From Haliscomenobacter sp041740695 (lineage in GTDB: Bacteria; Bacteroidota; Bacteroidia; Chitinophagales; Saprospiraceae): a stretch of DNA of 64,000 nucleotides. Numbering within the stretch: position 1 is the stretch's first letter; every line of letters starts with the position of its first letter. Under the pieces are notes generated by a model, which saw only the letters and a program-made list of their open reading frames with translations, was not told the DNA's origin and made no database searches. This document shows positions 38,438 to 47,288 of the stretch, piece after piece. The stretch is from the NCBI RefSeq assembly GCF_041740695.1, contig NZ_JBGSLK010000093.1:134054-198053 (forward strand). The letters are read 5' to 3'. The translations under genes and the position numbers were made by a program.

Positions 38438-38468
38438 TTGGGGACTGGCCGATTCCAGCTTAGCTTTG
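38438..38468 (+). promoter_or_regulatory. Bacteroidota promoter for the GLPGLI gene
   Basis: A -33 TTG at 38438-38440 and a -7 TAGCTTTG at 38461-38468 are separated by 20 nt, the standard Bacteroidota spacing. The start codon is 23 bp downstream. Confidence 0.65.
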
Positions 38469-38491
38469 TAGATCAAAAAAAGGAATTACCC

Positions 38492-39274
38492 ATGAGGAAT
38501 TTATTGCTGTTATTTTTTGGGGTGTTGTCCCTGGCTGTTTCAGCCCAAAACAACGAGGGCACCGTACTGTACAAACAAACGGTGTATATGCGTCGGGAAA
38601 TACAAGCCAATGCACCGGCCGGAGTTGACCCTAATATGGCTCGGAACATCCCCGAATCCGTGACCAATGAGTTCAACCTCAATTTCACGGCCAAGGTGTC
38701 CTTGTACAAAGAAATTGCTTCTGCCGATGATGACAGTCAAGGCGGCCCCGGTGGAGGTGGCGGGATGCGTTTTATGATGCGCCGCTTTAATCCCCCCATT
38801 TACAAAGACCTGGCCAACAACCGCCAGGTGGAAGAAATGGACCTGTTTGGCAAGCAGTTTTTGGTCGACGATATCATCCCGACCCGTGCCTGGAAAGTAA
38901 CTGGTCAGCAAAAGAAGATCCTGGACTACCCTTGTATCTCCGCAACGGTTACAGATAGCCTGATGGGCCGTGCCCGGGTGATTACGGCCTGGTTTGCTCC
39001 AACCATTCCAGTTGCCTTTGGCCCTCAAGGTTATGGTGGTTTACCTGGTATGATTCTGGAAATTGACATGGATGGTGGTCGGAGTGTGATCACTGCAGCC
39101 GAAGTGAAACTGCAAAAGCCAGATGAAGCCAGTATCAAAGCACCTGAAAAAGGTAAAAAAGTAACCCGCGCTGAATACCAAAAAATTCAAGTGGAAAAAA
39201 TGAAAGAAATGCGCGAAGCAGGAGGCGGAAACTGGCAAGGTGGCGGCGGAAGGCAGATCATCATTCGGAACTAG
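38492..39274 (+). CDS. GLPGLI family protein
   Basis: The protein is 260 aa from the ATG at 38492, preceded by AAAAAAAGGA as ribosome binding site; a longer frame from 38438 would start inside the promoter. A signal peptide (MRNLLLLFFGVLSLAVSAQ) is followed by the family hallmark in GPQGYGGLPGMILEIDMDGG, within the KKILDYPCISATVTD...VITAWFAPTIPV context typical of the family. A Gly-rich patch (GGPGGGGGMRFMM) and a Gly-rich C-terminus (GGNWQGGGGRQIII) flank the core. GLPGLI proteins are periplasmic or surface proteins of unknown function that are frequent in Bacteroidota. Its position divergent from a two-component pair suggests it is a target or accessory of that system. Confidence 0.85.
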   Translation: MRNLLLLFFGVLSLAVSAQNNEGTVLYKQTVYMRREIQANAPAGVDPNMARNIPESVTNEFNLNFTAKVSLYKEIASADDDSQGGPGGGGGMRFMMRRFNPPIYKDLANNRQVEEMDLFGKQFLVDDIIPTRAWKVTGQQKKILDYPCISATVTDSLMGRARVITAWFAPTIPVAFGPQGYGGLPGMILEIDMDGGRSVITAAEVKLQKPDEASIKAPEKGKKVTRAEYQKIQVEKMKEMREAGGGNWQGGGGRQIIIRN

Positions 39275-39287
39275 AACCCAAAACAGG

Positions 39288-39364
39288 GTTCCAAAGTTCC
39301 AGGTTCCAAAGTTCCGGGGTTGCGCGATGAACCCTGGAACTCTGGAACCTGGAACCCTGGAACC
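39288..39364. repeat. Long palindrome with GGTTCCA quasi-tandem arms (convergent-gene gap)
   Basis: The left arm (39288-39321) is built from GGTTCCAAAG units and the right arm (39330-39364) from CTGGAACC units, with an 8-nt loop. It sits between two convergent stop codons (39274 and 39377). TTTTTTT follows on the plus strand, so it could act as a terminator in both directions. Confidence 0.8.
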
Positions 39365-39376
39365 TTTTTTTGTTGG

Positions 39377-42112
39377 TTAGAACCCCGACCGATTGTCGAA
39401 ATTGTTTTTCTGATAAGGTATTTTGATGAAATCCAGGGTGCCTGGTTTCACTTGAATGTTCAGCACATAAGTACCTCGCTGGGGTTGCCAGGCAAAAGAG
39501 AGTTGCCAGCAATGCAGGTCGCGGGTGAATCCAATCGCCGGGTAAGTCAATCCTTTATTGACAAAGTCATAGCCAATATTGCCTACCGATACCCCCCAAT
39601 TTTTAGTCAGTTCCACATTTCCTTGTGCGTTGATCGAATTGGTTCCCATCCGGAAGACGTTTTCATTGCCACGCGCTTCCCAGGAAAAATCCAGGTTGTG
39701 CGAGATGCTGAAGTTTTCAAATAAACTTAAGAAGTCCTGTTCTTGCTCATCGCGTTTCCGGGGTTGGGTTTCGCGTACATCGGTGATCAATTCTTCTTTT
39801 TTACCCTGAAACATTTCACGAATTTTTTGCACCGTCAAATCAGTTACAAAAGAAAAACGCGCAGTCTCCATTCGGGGAATAATTCTGCCCTGTTGCCACA
39901 CCGTACGATTGTAGCGCAACCCCTGGGCATTCTCCAGATAGGGGTCCAAACTCATAAAAAAGCCCATCGTAGTCATGCCTTTAAAGAAACGCGCCGTGGT
40001 GCTCATACTGAGTTGACTCCATTTCAAAGAATCTGCGGCATAGTTGTAACTTCCGCCAATAACCAGGTTGTCGATGAGTTTGATTTTTTTCTCCATCGAA
40101 TCCCTTTTTGAATAAGCCTTAGCCTGGAAAATGTTGTTGAGGCTGTAGCCGATGGCCATCTGTCGCCCGCTAGGGGTAGGGGTGCCGTACACGGCGATGT
40201 TGTCGAAGCGGGAATAAATCTGTTTGATCAGTGGAAAGCGGGAATCCAGTTGTACACTGTCGAAATAATTCAGGTCGGGATTCAAATAGTTGGGGGAGTA
40301 GTTGAACGATATGTTGGGCCGCATTTCCCAGCGCACCTCCCGTAGAGGAGTCAACTTACCCGTTTTGAGGGTAAAAAAGATCCGGGTATTCAAACTCACC
40401 CCCGCCGAAAACTGGTTGAATCGAGAAAAGCCCGATAGGGTATCGGTTTTAACGGTGCCAAAAGTAGTATCGTAACGGATCAAGGACTTTGCTGGGTCAA
40501 AAGGGTCGTCGAGCGTATCTGCCTTGATGATGTTCCGAGAGTCGAAGGATTTGGCGATGGATTTCAACTGCCAAATTTCGTTATAAGTTACATTGGGGTT
40601 GACGTTGATGTATTTCAACAACTTGAAAGAAGTGTTGACGTCGATGTTGTGCCGTGCCCCGGCTACGGCGTCCTGCCACATTTTTTGGGTAAAAATCGAG
40701 GTATCGTTGGTGACAAAACTGTTGCGGGCCTCCCCGGCGTAGCGCAAGGCAATGCTTTCGTACCACTTGTCTTGGGTCACTTTTTTCTTAAAAGGATAAA
40801 GGGTTTGGGTTTGGAATTGTACGTTGGGGAAGTTGATGGTCACCTTGCGGTTGTTCAGGTTTTGGCTATGGTTGAAAGAAGCACTGAGGCTATAGGGTTT
40901 ACCCGGCCAATTTTTGGAAAAGTTCAGGTTGGAATACAACTGCGAGTTCAATACGCTGTAGGCATCGTTGAAAACACGTTGGGTGTTGCGGTTTCCTTGG
41001 ATGTTGATGTTGCCGCCAATTTTTGCGTTGGGGTGAGCTGCTGCTTCCTGGTTGAGGTTGAACTGAATACCAAAACTTTTGGTGCGGCCGAATTTCCCGG
41101 TTTTTAAATCCTCTTGCACTTGAGAGTCAAAGCGCAGGTTCAAACCTGAAGCAAATTGATATCGTTTGCGGTAATCGGCCTGCAAAGCCAAGCCATAGGT
41201 GCCCCGGAAGTAAATATTGCTTCGCAAAGCCAGGTTCAGGTGATCCCCAACCGGGAAATACCAACCAATGTCGCGCAAACCAAAACCCCAGGATTCCGAA
41301 TACTCATAATCACGGGGAAACAAGAGACCAGTACTGCGCCCTTTTTTCAGTGGAAAAAAACCAAAGGGTAACCAAATTGGTGTGGGCACCCCCATGATTT
41401 CAATCTGGGAAGGGCCCACGATGGCCAATTTATCCGGTATGATTTTTTGCTTCGTACTCCGAATGCCAAAGTGTGGATGATCAGCTTCACAGGTAGTAAA
41501 AAGCAGTTTTTGCCCAAAAAGGATGTTATCCGGTTTGGAGGTATCCTTTTTTTCCTCCTGAATGAGTTTCATCCTGGAGCCGTGTACAAAAAGGTCAGTT
41601 TGTTTGGTGCGCACTTCATAGACCATCCCCTTGCGGGTTTTGAAATTGTAACGCATTCTTTTGGCTGTAAAAGTTTGATCGCCATCCTGAAATTCCGGGA
41701 CCCCGATCAATTTTCCCGTCACGGTATCCTCGCGTACTTCGGCGGTAACCACGTTATTGGCCCAATCCAGCTCAATAAATTCCGCTTTCAGGTTGATATC
41801 CGTATATTTTACCGAAGCCTGACCGTATAAATAGATTTTTTTCGCAATATTGTCCAATACCATGGAATCCACAGCGTTGTATTCGACCGGAGCATCCAGC
41901 GAGTCGTTGGAAAAACGAATGGTACGGGGCGCGCTGAACTGAAAAGAGTCGGGAAAAATAACCGGAAGGGTATCGGCAATGGTTAGGCTATCGGGCAGTT
42001 TTGGATAGGGATCTTGCGCCAGTAAAGGGGCAAATCCTAAGCAAAATAATAAAATTGCCCAGCTACTTGTTGCATTCCAAAAATGAATTCGGTTATTTTG
42101 CATTTTGTTCAT
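39377..42112 (-). CDS. lptD: LptD-family LPS assembly protein
   Basis: The protein is 911 aa from the ATG at 42112; ATG 42103 also fits, and the TTG at 42124 seems less likely. A signal segment (SSWAILLFCLGFAPLLAQ) is followed by an OstA/LptA-like periplasmic domain (about 85-210: AVDSMVLDNIAKKIYLYGQASVKYTDINLKAEFIELDW, MRYNFKTRKGMVYEVRT). The remainder is a large beta-barrel with motifs usual in Bacteroidota LptD proteins (PTPIWLPFGFFPLKKGRSTGLLFP). LptD inserts lipopolysaccharide into the outer leaflet with LptE. It is longer than E. coli LptD (784 aa), as usual in this phylum. It is divergent from the amidase gene, with a 65-bp shared upstream region. Confidence 0.88.
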   Translation of the reverse strand: MNKMQNNRIHFWNATSSWAILLFCLGFAPLLAQDPYPKLPDSLTIADTLPVIFPDSFQFSAPRTIRFSNDSLDAPVEYNAVDSMVLDNIAKKIYLYGQASVKYTDINLKAEFIELDWANNVVTAEVREDTVTGKLIGVPEFQDGDQTFTAKRMRYNFKTRKGMVYEVRTKQTDLFVHGSRMKLIQEEKKDTSKPDNILFGQKLLFTTCEADHPHFGIRSTKQKIIPDKLAIVGPSQIEIMGVPTPIWLPFGFFPLKKGRSTGLLFPRDYEYSESWGFGLRDIGWYFPVGDHLNLALRSNIYFRGTYGLALQADYRKRYQFASGLNLRFDSQVQEDLKTGKFGRTKSFGIQFNLNQEAAAHPNAKIGGNINIQGNRNTQRVFNDAYSVLNSQLYSNLNFSKNWPGKPYSLSASFNHSQNLNNRKVTINFPNVQFQTQTLYPFKKKVTQDKWYESIALRYAGEARNSFVTNDTSIFTQKMWQDAVAGARHNIDVNTSFKLLKYINVNPNVTYNEIWQLKSIAKSFDSRNIIKADTLDDPFDPAKSLIRYDTTFGTVKTDTLSGFSRFNQFSAGVSLNTRIFFTLKTGKLTPLREVRWEMRPNISFNYSPNYLNPDLNYFDSVQLDSRFPLIKQIYSRFDNIAVYGTPTPSGRQMAIGYSLNNIFQAKAYSKRDSMEKKIKLIDNLVIGGSYNYAADSLKWSQLSMSTTARFFKGMTTMGFFMSLDPYLENAQGLRYNRTVWQQGRIIPRMETARFSFVTDLTVQKIREMFQGKKEELITDVRETQPRKRDEQEQDFLSLFENFSISHNLDFSWEARGNENVFRMGTNSINAQGNVELTKNWGVSVGNIGYDFVNKGLTYPAIGFTRDLHCWQLSFAWQPQRGTYVLNIQVKPGTLDFIKIPYQKNNFDNRSGF

Positions 42113-42177
42113 AATCAAACCCAAATCAATTTTATTGCTTTTGAACTCAACCTCGATTTAATCCAGACCCACGAACT

Positions 42178-43728
42178 ATGACAAAATCAATGTTTACTTT
42201 CCAAACGAAGCTCATACTCATCTCGTCCGCCGCCATCTTAGGCTTTAACATTTCTTTAGCAGCCTTTGGCCTCGGGCCGGGCAAAGTTATACAAAGCCCA
42301 CGAATCCCTACGGATAAGCTGAGAAATTATTCCTTGTCAGATTCCTTGTTGCAAAAGTCCAATGCTTCATACCAGCTCAAAACAGTAGTGATTGATGCGG
42401 GTCATGGTGGCCACGATCCCGGATGCCACGGTGCCAGTGCCCACGAAAAGCACGTAACCCTGGCCATTGCCAAAAAATTGGGAGAACAATTGCAGCAACG
42501 TTTCCCCAATCTTAAAGTCGTATTGACCCGCGACAAGGATGTGTTCATCCCCTTGTACGAGCGGGCTGATATTGCCAATAAGCACAATGCCGACTTGTTC
42601 ATTTCCATTCATTGCAATGCCATGCCCGGCAGCAATAGTGGTACTTACGGCACGGAAACCTACGTTATGGGTTTGCACACCGCTCAATACAATCTGGAGG
42701 TGGCGAAACGTGAAAACGCTGCCATCCTGTTGGAAGATAATTACCAAAAAAATTACGACTACGACCCCAACTCCCCCGAAGGGCACATCATGATCAGCAT
42801 GTTCCAAAATGCGTATTTGAAACAAAGTTTACAATTCGCAGAACTGGTCGAAAACAAGTTGAACCTGCAGGCCAAACGCAAATCGCGCGGCGTGAAGCAG
42901 GCGGGCTTTGTCGTCTTGAAAGCAACGGCTATGCCCAGTGTACTGGTTGAAGTTGGTTTTTTGACCAATCCTTCGGAAGAGCAATTTTTGAATGGCCAAT
43001 ATGGTCAGGATCAGGTGGCTGGCGCGATGCTGGAAGCCTTCACTTTATACAAAAACCACGCCGAATCACCAGATTTTAATACAGAAAGCCAGTATGAAAA
43101 CAGCGGTCAAAAAGAGGCTGTAGCCACTACCAACGCTGAGACTCCCATCGTCTATTCTTATGGTGCTTCCAATCAAAACAACAGCAATATTGCCGCCGTT
43201 CAAAACGAAAACAGAAACCCTGAATTGGCCAAATCCAAAGAAATTCCCGCTCCAGAACGGGCCAATGACCCAGGAGGAAATAGTCACAATGCCACCACCA
43301 ACAGCAACCTGGGCAATGCCGCTTCCGCCAGTCGGTATGGCCCCGTACCTCCAGGCCCCAATGTCAATCGGAACCCGGTAACGAACAACCAGACGATGAT
43401 GCCTCCCCCGGTAACAAATCTAAAAACCACCCCCCCTCCAGTCAACAACAACAATCCTCAAGTAAGTTTTAAAATCCAGTTGGCAGCCGGGCCAGTGGCC
43501 CCGAACCAAGTGGAATCCAAATGGAAATCTTTTCCCTTCCCCATCGAAGTAGCTCAGGAAGACAATTTGTACAAGATTCGTACCCAGGCTTATACGGATT
43601 ATCAGCAAGCCAATCAGGTGCGTAGCCGCTGTAAGGAATTGGGTTTCAATGATGCGTTTATTGTGGCAATGAAAGATGGGAAACGAATCTCTTTGGCGGA
43701 GGCTAAAAAAGTGCTTGGTATTCCCTAA
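42178..43728 (+). CDS. N-acetylmuramoyl-L-alanine amidase with C-terminal SPOR domain
   Basis: The protein is 516 aa. A signal-anchor segment (residues 10-30) leads to an Amidase_3 catalytic domain (about 68-275). Zinc ligands are visible as H76 in DAGHGGHD, E90 in HEKHVTLA and H145 in FISIHCNA, with the catalytic E258 in VLVEVGFLTN. It should cleave the amide bond between MurNAc and the stem peptide during cell separation. A low-complexity Asn/Pro-rich linker (about 300-440) joins a C-terminal SPOR-like domain (VSFKIQLAAGP...YKIRTQAYTDYQQANQVRSRCKELGF) that would target it to denuded septal glycan. A long palindromic element follows its stop codon directly. Confidence 0.93.
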   Translation: MTKSMFTFQTKLILISSAAILGFNISLAAFGLGPGKVIQSPRIPTDKLRNYSLSDSLLQKSNASYQLKTVVIDAGHGGHDPGCHGASAHEKHVTLAIAKKLGEQLQQRFPNLKVVLTRDKDVFIPLYERADIANKHNADLFISIHCNAMPGSNSGTYGTETYVMGLHTAQYNLEVAKRENAAILLEDNYQKNYDYDPNSPEGHIMISMFQNAYLKQSLQFAELVENKLNLQAKRKSRGVKQAGFVVLKATAMPSVLVEVGFLTNPSEEQFLNGQYGQDQVAGAMLEAFTLYKNHAESPDFNTESQYENSGQKEAVATTNAETPIVYSYGASNQNNSNIAAVQNENRNPELAKSKEIPAPERANDPGGNSHNATTNSNLGNAASASRYGPVPPGPNVNRNPVTNNQTMMPPPVTNLKTTPPPVNNNNPQVSFKIQLAAGPVAPNQVESKWKSFPFPIEVAQEDNLYKIRTQAYTDYQQANQVRSRCKELGFNDAFIVAMKDGKRISLAEAKKVLGIP

Positions 43729-43867
43729 AAAAGTTTAGGGAGGTTGAGGGAGGTTGAGGAGGTTTAGGCTACCGCAGCGATTTTGACAAAAGCTATTGTC
43801 AAAGTAACTGCGGTAGCCTAAACCTTCTCAACCTCCCTCAACTTTCCTCAACCTTTTCAACTTTTTT
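43729..43867. repeat. GGTTGAGG palindromic element, copy 1
   Basis: It begins at the amidase stop codon and ends just before the next promoter. The core arms (43761-43777 GGTTTAGGCTACCGCAG, 43808-43824) are a perfect 17-bp inverted repeat around a loop starting CGATTTTGACAAA. Outer arms are quasi-tandem GGTTGAGG/CCTCAACC units. Two further copies lie at 49415-49545 and 50478-50603. In this copy the arm bases read GGTTTAGG/CCTAAACC instead of GGTTGAGG/CCTCAACC, a compensated change. Confidence 0.85.
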
Positions 43868-43869
43868 CC

Positions 43870-43877
43870 TACCTTTG
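43870..43877 (+). promoter_or_regulatory. -7 element upstream of the MCE gene
   Basis: TACCTTTG matches the Bacteroidota TAnnTTTG consensus and lies 22 bp before the ATG at 43900. No clear -33 TTG was found because the palindrome occupies that place. Confidence 0.55.
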
Positions 43878-43899
43878 CGCCTCCAAAATTTTGCATTTC

Positions 43900-44925
43900 A
43901 TGTCAAACGAAATTAAAATCGCCCTTCTGGCCGTTGTTGCAATTGCACTTTCCATTTGGGGAATCAAGTTCATCAAAGGAAAAAACCTCCTCACTCGCTC
44001 CAACCTCTACTACGTGGAATACGAGGATGCCCTCAGTATCCAAACCTCCTCGTCAGTGGTGATCCAAGGGGTGAACGTTGGTTATGTCGCAGATGTCAAA
44101 CTGCAGAAAGGTTCAGAAAAAGTCCTGGTTACCCTGGATTTGAACAAAGACCTGGAAGTGCCCAAAGGCACCCGCGCAGAGATTTTCGCCAATGGTTTTA
44201 TGGGCACCAAAAGTGTCCGCCTACAATTCCCTCCCGTGGAGGAACGCCAGGGCATGCTCGAACCCGGCGCTTACCTGATCCCCGGCTCTGTAGGCTTCCT
44301 GGGGGCAAATATTCCGCAGGACGAACTCAAACAATACGTACAAATTTTCCAGGACGGCATCAAAGGAGCACTCGATTCGCTCAATGAGGGCCTGACCAAT
44401 GGGGATCCCAATAGCCCCATCAACCGCAGTCTGAAAAACCTGGAATTGACACTGGCCAACCTGCAATCGGCTACTTCCTCGGCGGATCGCCTTCTGGCCT
44501 CATCTTCCGGTGAAATCAAAGGTACCCTCAAAAGTTTGAACGAGCTGAGCGCCAGCCTCGCCAGTAGCAAAGCCAAAATTGGCAACATCATCAACAATGC
44601 GGACAAGTTCAGTGGCCAGTTGAATGAAATGGACCTGAAAAAGACGCTTACAGAGGTGGATCAGACTTTGGATGGGCTCAAAGTCACCTTAAACAAAGCA
44701 AATCAAACCTTTGGTTCAGTTGAAGGGATGATGAATGACGTAAAAGCAGGGAAAGGCTCGCTTGGTAAGTTGCTCAGCAGTGATAGCCTGTACAATAGCT
44801 TTGATCGCCTTAGTACCAGTGCGGATTCTTTGACAAAAGATATTAAAAATCGCCCGTATCGTTACATTCCGCTGAAAGGTAGAAAGCGGGTGCAGAAGTA
44901 TGATAAGTTGGATGGGAAGCAATGA
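43900..44925 (+). CDS. MCE/MlaD-family lipid-transport protein
   Basis: The protein is 341 aa from the ATG at 43900; a TTG three codons earlier is unlikely. It has an N-terminal membrane helix (IKIALLAVVAIALSIWGIKFIKG), then one MCE domain (about 35-120: NLYYVEYEDALSIQTSSSVVIQGVNVGYVADVKL...GTRAEIFANGFMGTKSVRL). A long helical C-terminal half follows (ELSASLASSKAKIGNIINNADK, LTEVDQTLDGLKVTLNKANQTF), ending in a basic tail. Such proteins form hexameric rings that move phospholipids between inner and outer membrane with MlaE/MlaF partners. No permease or ATPase gene is next to it here, so those partners must be elsewhere. Confidence 0.88.
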   Translation: MSNEIKIALLAVVAIALSIWGIKFIKGKNLLTRSNLYYVEYEDALSIQTSSSVVIQGVNVGYVADVKLQKGSEKVLVTLDLNKDLEVPKGTRAEIFANGFMGTKSVRLQFPPVEERQGMLEPGAYLIPGSVGFLGANIPQDELKQYVQIFQDGIKGALDSLNEGLTNGDPNSPINRSLKNLELTLANLQSATSSADRLLASSSGEIKGTLKSLNELSASLASSKAKIGNIINNADKFSGQLNEMDLKKTLTEVDQTLDGLKVTLNKANQTFGSVEGMMNDVKAGKGSLGKLLSSDSLYNSFDRLSTSADSLTKDIKNRPYRYIPLKGRKRVQKYDKLDGKQ

Positions 44926-44941
44926 TGCGACTTCGGATGTG

Positions 44942-44996
44942 GGATTTCGGATTTCGGTGGACTTTCAGGTTTGGAAGTCTACCGAAATCCGAAATT
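44942..44996. repeat. Palindrome with TTTCGGA repeat arms between convergent genes
   Basis: The left arm (44943-44964, GATTTCGGATTTCGGT...) pairs with the right arm (44975-44996) at 20 of 22 positions. It abuts the stop codon of the PorP/SprF gene at 44997. Its position between two convergent genes fits a bidirectional terminator, though no long T run is present. Confidence 0.75.
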
Positions 44997-46046
44997 CTAC
45001 AGTTTCGGACAAATCAGCCGCGACCGACTCCGATCCGGCTTAATATACGTCAGCGACATCTCAAACGCTCCTCTTGAATAATTCGAGGTCTTCAGCCCCG
45101 ATGAGGTAATATCATAGCTGAAACCCAAGTTCCATTTTTCCAATTCAAAAATAGCGGCTACAATCACCGCATCTACACCAATGCCACGGTCAGCACGGTT
45201 GTTGACGTGCGTCCACAAGCCAGTGCGTAGGGCCAATTCCTTCCATTCGCGGTTGGTGTACCGAATGTTGGCACCCAGCGTGGTGCTCATCATCGGGCCC
45301 TGGCTCATGAACAAAAAGGCTGGCATAATGCTCAATTGTTTGGTCAGGGGCATTTCACCACCGCCGTGGATGCTGTAGCGCCGGAATATCCGCACCTGAT
45401 CGTCACCCGTAAAGGAAGCAGAAGGGGTATTCAAATGGTGCATGGCTCCACCGAGGTACAAACTTTTATTGTCGTCCCAAACGGCGTACCACAAAACTCC
45501 CGCGTTAAAATCGAAGTAAGGATTGCTGCTCAGGCCATCAAATGCCTCGTTGGTGGGGGCATTGGGATCGAAAAAATACCCATTGGCGTCGTATTGCGCT
45601 GAAAAAGACAAGTCCGCCCAATTGAGCGATTGCTGGGCAAAACCCAACTGTGCACCCGCCACAATGTATTGCTCATTGGCGGCATAACGCCCACCATTGA
45701 CCTGCTTGAGGTAAGCCCCTCCGAGGTTGAATTGGGTCAGGTGAAAATTGGCCAAACCCGCCTGATCGCGCATGGCGGAGCCACTGATGGCAAAATAATC
45801 CTTATTCACCGCGCGGAACCGTTGATCCCAACTGGCCGAAATGGTTCTGAATGGTTTACTGCCCAAAAGGCTGTAGTACAAGTCGCGGTAATTCACCGCC
45901 AAGCGGGCGGAACCGCTGGTTACACCGGCCATCGCGGGATTCACATGCAAAGGGGAGGCATAAAATTGGGCGAAGCGGGGGTCTTGCGCCTGTATTTTTG
46001 CCCAAAAGGACAAAAACAGGATCGAAAATAGTACGTATTGCTTCAT
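44997..46046 (-). CDS. PorP/SprF family type IX secretion system membrane protein
   Basis: The protein is 349 aa. The signal peptide (MKQYVLFSILFLSFWAKIQA) is followed by QDPRFAQFYASPLHVNPAMAG, the N-terminal hallmark of the PorP/SprF family, and by beta-strand-rich outer-membrane sequence (AGLANFHLTQFNLGGAYLKQ; NAGVLWYAVWDDNKSLYLGG; MPAFLFMSQGPMMSTTLGAN). These proteins assist surface attachment or export of particular T9SS clients, usually paired with a large SprB-like adhesin. No partner gene is adjacent, but giant T9SS clients lie elsewhere in the window. It is divergent from the PorQ/PorV-like gene. Confidence 0.93.
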   Translation of the reverse strand: MKQYVLFSILFLSFWAKIQAQDPRFAQFYASPLHVNPAMAGVTSGSARLAVNYRDLYYSLLGSKPFRTISASWDQRFRAVNKDYFAISGSAMRDQAGLANFHLTQFNLGGAYLKQVNGGRYAANEQYIVAGAQLGFAQQSLNWADLSFSAQYDANGYFFDPNAPTNEAFDGLSSNPYFDFNAGVLWYAVWDDNKSLYLGGAMHHLNTPSASFTGDDQVRIFRRYSIHGGGEMPLTKQLSIMPAFLFMSQGPMMSTTLGANIRYTNREWKELALRTGLWTHVNNRADRGIGVDAVIVAAIFELEKWNLGFSYDITSSGLKTSNYSRGAFEMSLTYIKPDRSRSRLICPKL

Positions 46047-46204
46047 GTTTTGGAATTATTCAAGGCAAAATAAGCCTCTTTTGACTTTCTTTTCGCCAAG
46101 ATACGGAGTTTAACATTTATAAATGTTTTCAAAAATACAAAAAGGTCGGGAAACGGATAGGCTGAAATAATTTCCTTAGCTTTACGCCTGCCAACCATAC
46201 CTTC

Positions 46205-47026
46205 ATGAATCGTTTCAGCACCATCCTAATCTTGGTTTGTGGAATTTGTTTTCACTACCTGCCGGCCCAAAATGCCCTGCTGGCCCCCGTTTCGCCACGC
46301 AGCAATGCACTGGGCAAAACCAGCCTGAATTTCACCGATTTACATAGCCTTTTTGGCAACCAGGCTGGCCTAGCTAACCTGGAGACCTTCGGCGTAATGG
46401 GCATGGTGGAACAACGCTACTTACTAGCTGACTTGAATCAAGCGGCTTTTGGGGCGGCGCTGCCCACTTTTTCAGGCGTTTTTGGCTTGACTTTGCGCAA
46501 TTTTGGCACCGGAGATTACCGCGAAACGGGTGCTGGCCTGGCCTATGCCCGCAAATTGTCAGATCGCCTGCGCATTGGTGGGCAATTGCATTGGTCGCAA
46601 ATCAGCATCAGCGAATACGGCAATCGCTCCTTGTTCAACGTGGATTTTGGCGTCCAAGCGGAACTGTTGCCCAAACTCTGGGCGGCAGCCCAAGTGCGCA
46701 ACGCCATTCGCCAACAATTGCTGGATGGAGAGTACACGCCTACCGTTTTTAGTGCAGGTTTGTCCTACGCAGTAGGCGATAAAGTAATGTTGTACACCGA
46801 ACTATACAAAGACATTGACTTCCCTGCGGACATGCGCATTGGCATCGAGTACAATCCCTCCAAAGCCATTTACCTGCGTGCCGGCGTGAATACGGCTCCC
46901 GGAGGCTGGAGTTTTGGCTTCGGCCTGCCCGTGTTCCAAAACCTGGTATTTGATTGTGCCGCAGCGTATCACCCCTACCTAGGCTTTACCCCCTCAGCAG
47001 GACTAGCTTACCGCAAAAAAAAGTGA
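46205..47026 (+). CDS. PorQ/PorV-like outer-membrane beta-barrel protein
   Basis: The protein is 273 aa with a signal peptide (MNRFSTILILVCGICFHYLPAQ). The mature start (LLAPVSPRSNALGKTSLNFTDLHSLFGNQAGLANLETFGV) is the PorV/PorQ (UPF0164/FadL-like) signature in which an SNALG-type motif precedes an NPAGLA-type motif. The remainder alternates hydrophobic strands (FGVQAELLPKLWAAAQVRN; MRIGIEYNPSKAIYLRAGVN) consistent with a barrel. Related proteins act in T9SS cargo release at the outer membrane, and the divergent PorP/SprF neighbour supports a T9SS link. It is shorter than typical PorV, so an exact orthology call is not safe. Confidence 0.65.
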   Translation: MNRFSTILILVCGICFHYLPAQNALLAPVSPRSNALGKTSLNFTDLHSLFGNQAGLANLETFGVMGMVEQRYLLADLNQAAFGAALPTFSGVFGLTLRNFGTGDYRETGAGLAYARKLSDRLRIGGQLHWSQISISEYGNRSLFNVDFGVQAELLPKLWAAAQVRNAIRQQLLDGEYTPTVFSAGLSYAVGDKVMLYTELYKDIDFPADMRIGIEYNPSKAIYLRAGVNTAPGGWSFGFGLPVFQNLVFDCAAAYHPYLGFTPSAGLAYRKKK

Positions 47027-47104
47027 TTATTTTGACCGGACTATTCTGCTTAGGTCATTTGTATATAAACACCACGAACCAATTGGATTCGGCTTCGCCA
47101 AATC

Positions 47105-47238
47105 TTTTAACACGACGACGCGACGAAACGACGAAACGACGTCCTCAGCGCTGCGCACTGAGTGTCCCAACGCTTGGCGTTGGGTTGTAGCGGCAGCTAA
47201 TCGTCGTGCCGTCGTTTCGTCGCGTCGTCGTGTTAAAA
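47105..47238. repeat. Palindrome with CGACGA repeat arms and inner hairpin
   Basis: A perfect 29-bp inverted repeat (47105-47133 and 47210-47238) made of CGACGA/CGAAACGACG units encloses a second hairpin. The inner one, CCCAACGC-TTG-GCGTTGGG, lies at 47166-47184. The element occupies most of the gap between the PorQ-like and futalosine hydrolase genes. Confidence 0.85.
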
Positions 47239-47288
47239 AATAAGCAGCGGAGCTGCGTCAAAACGTATAAAAAAATCACTTACTAGCA

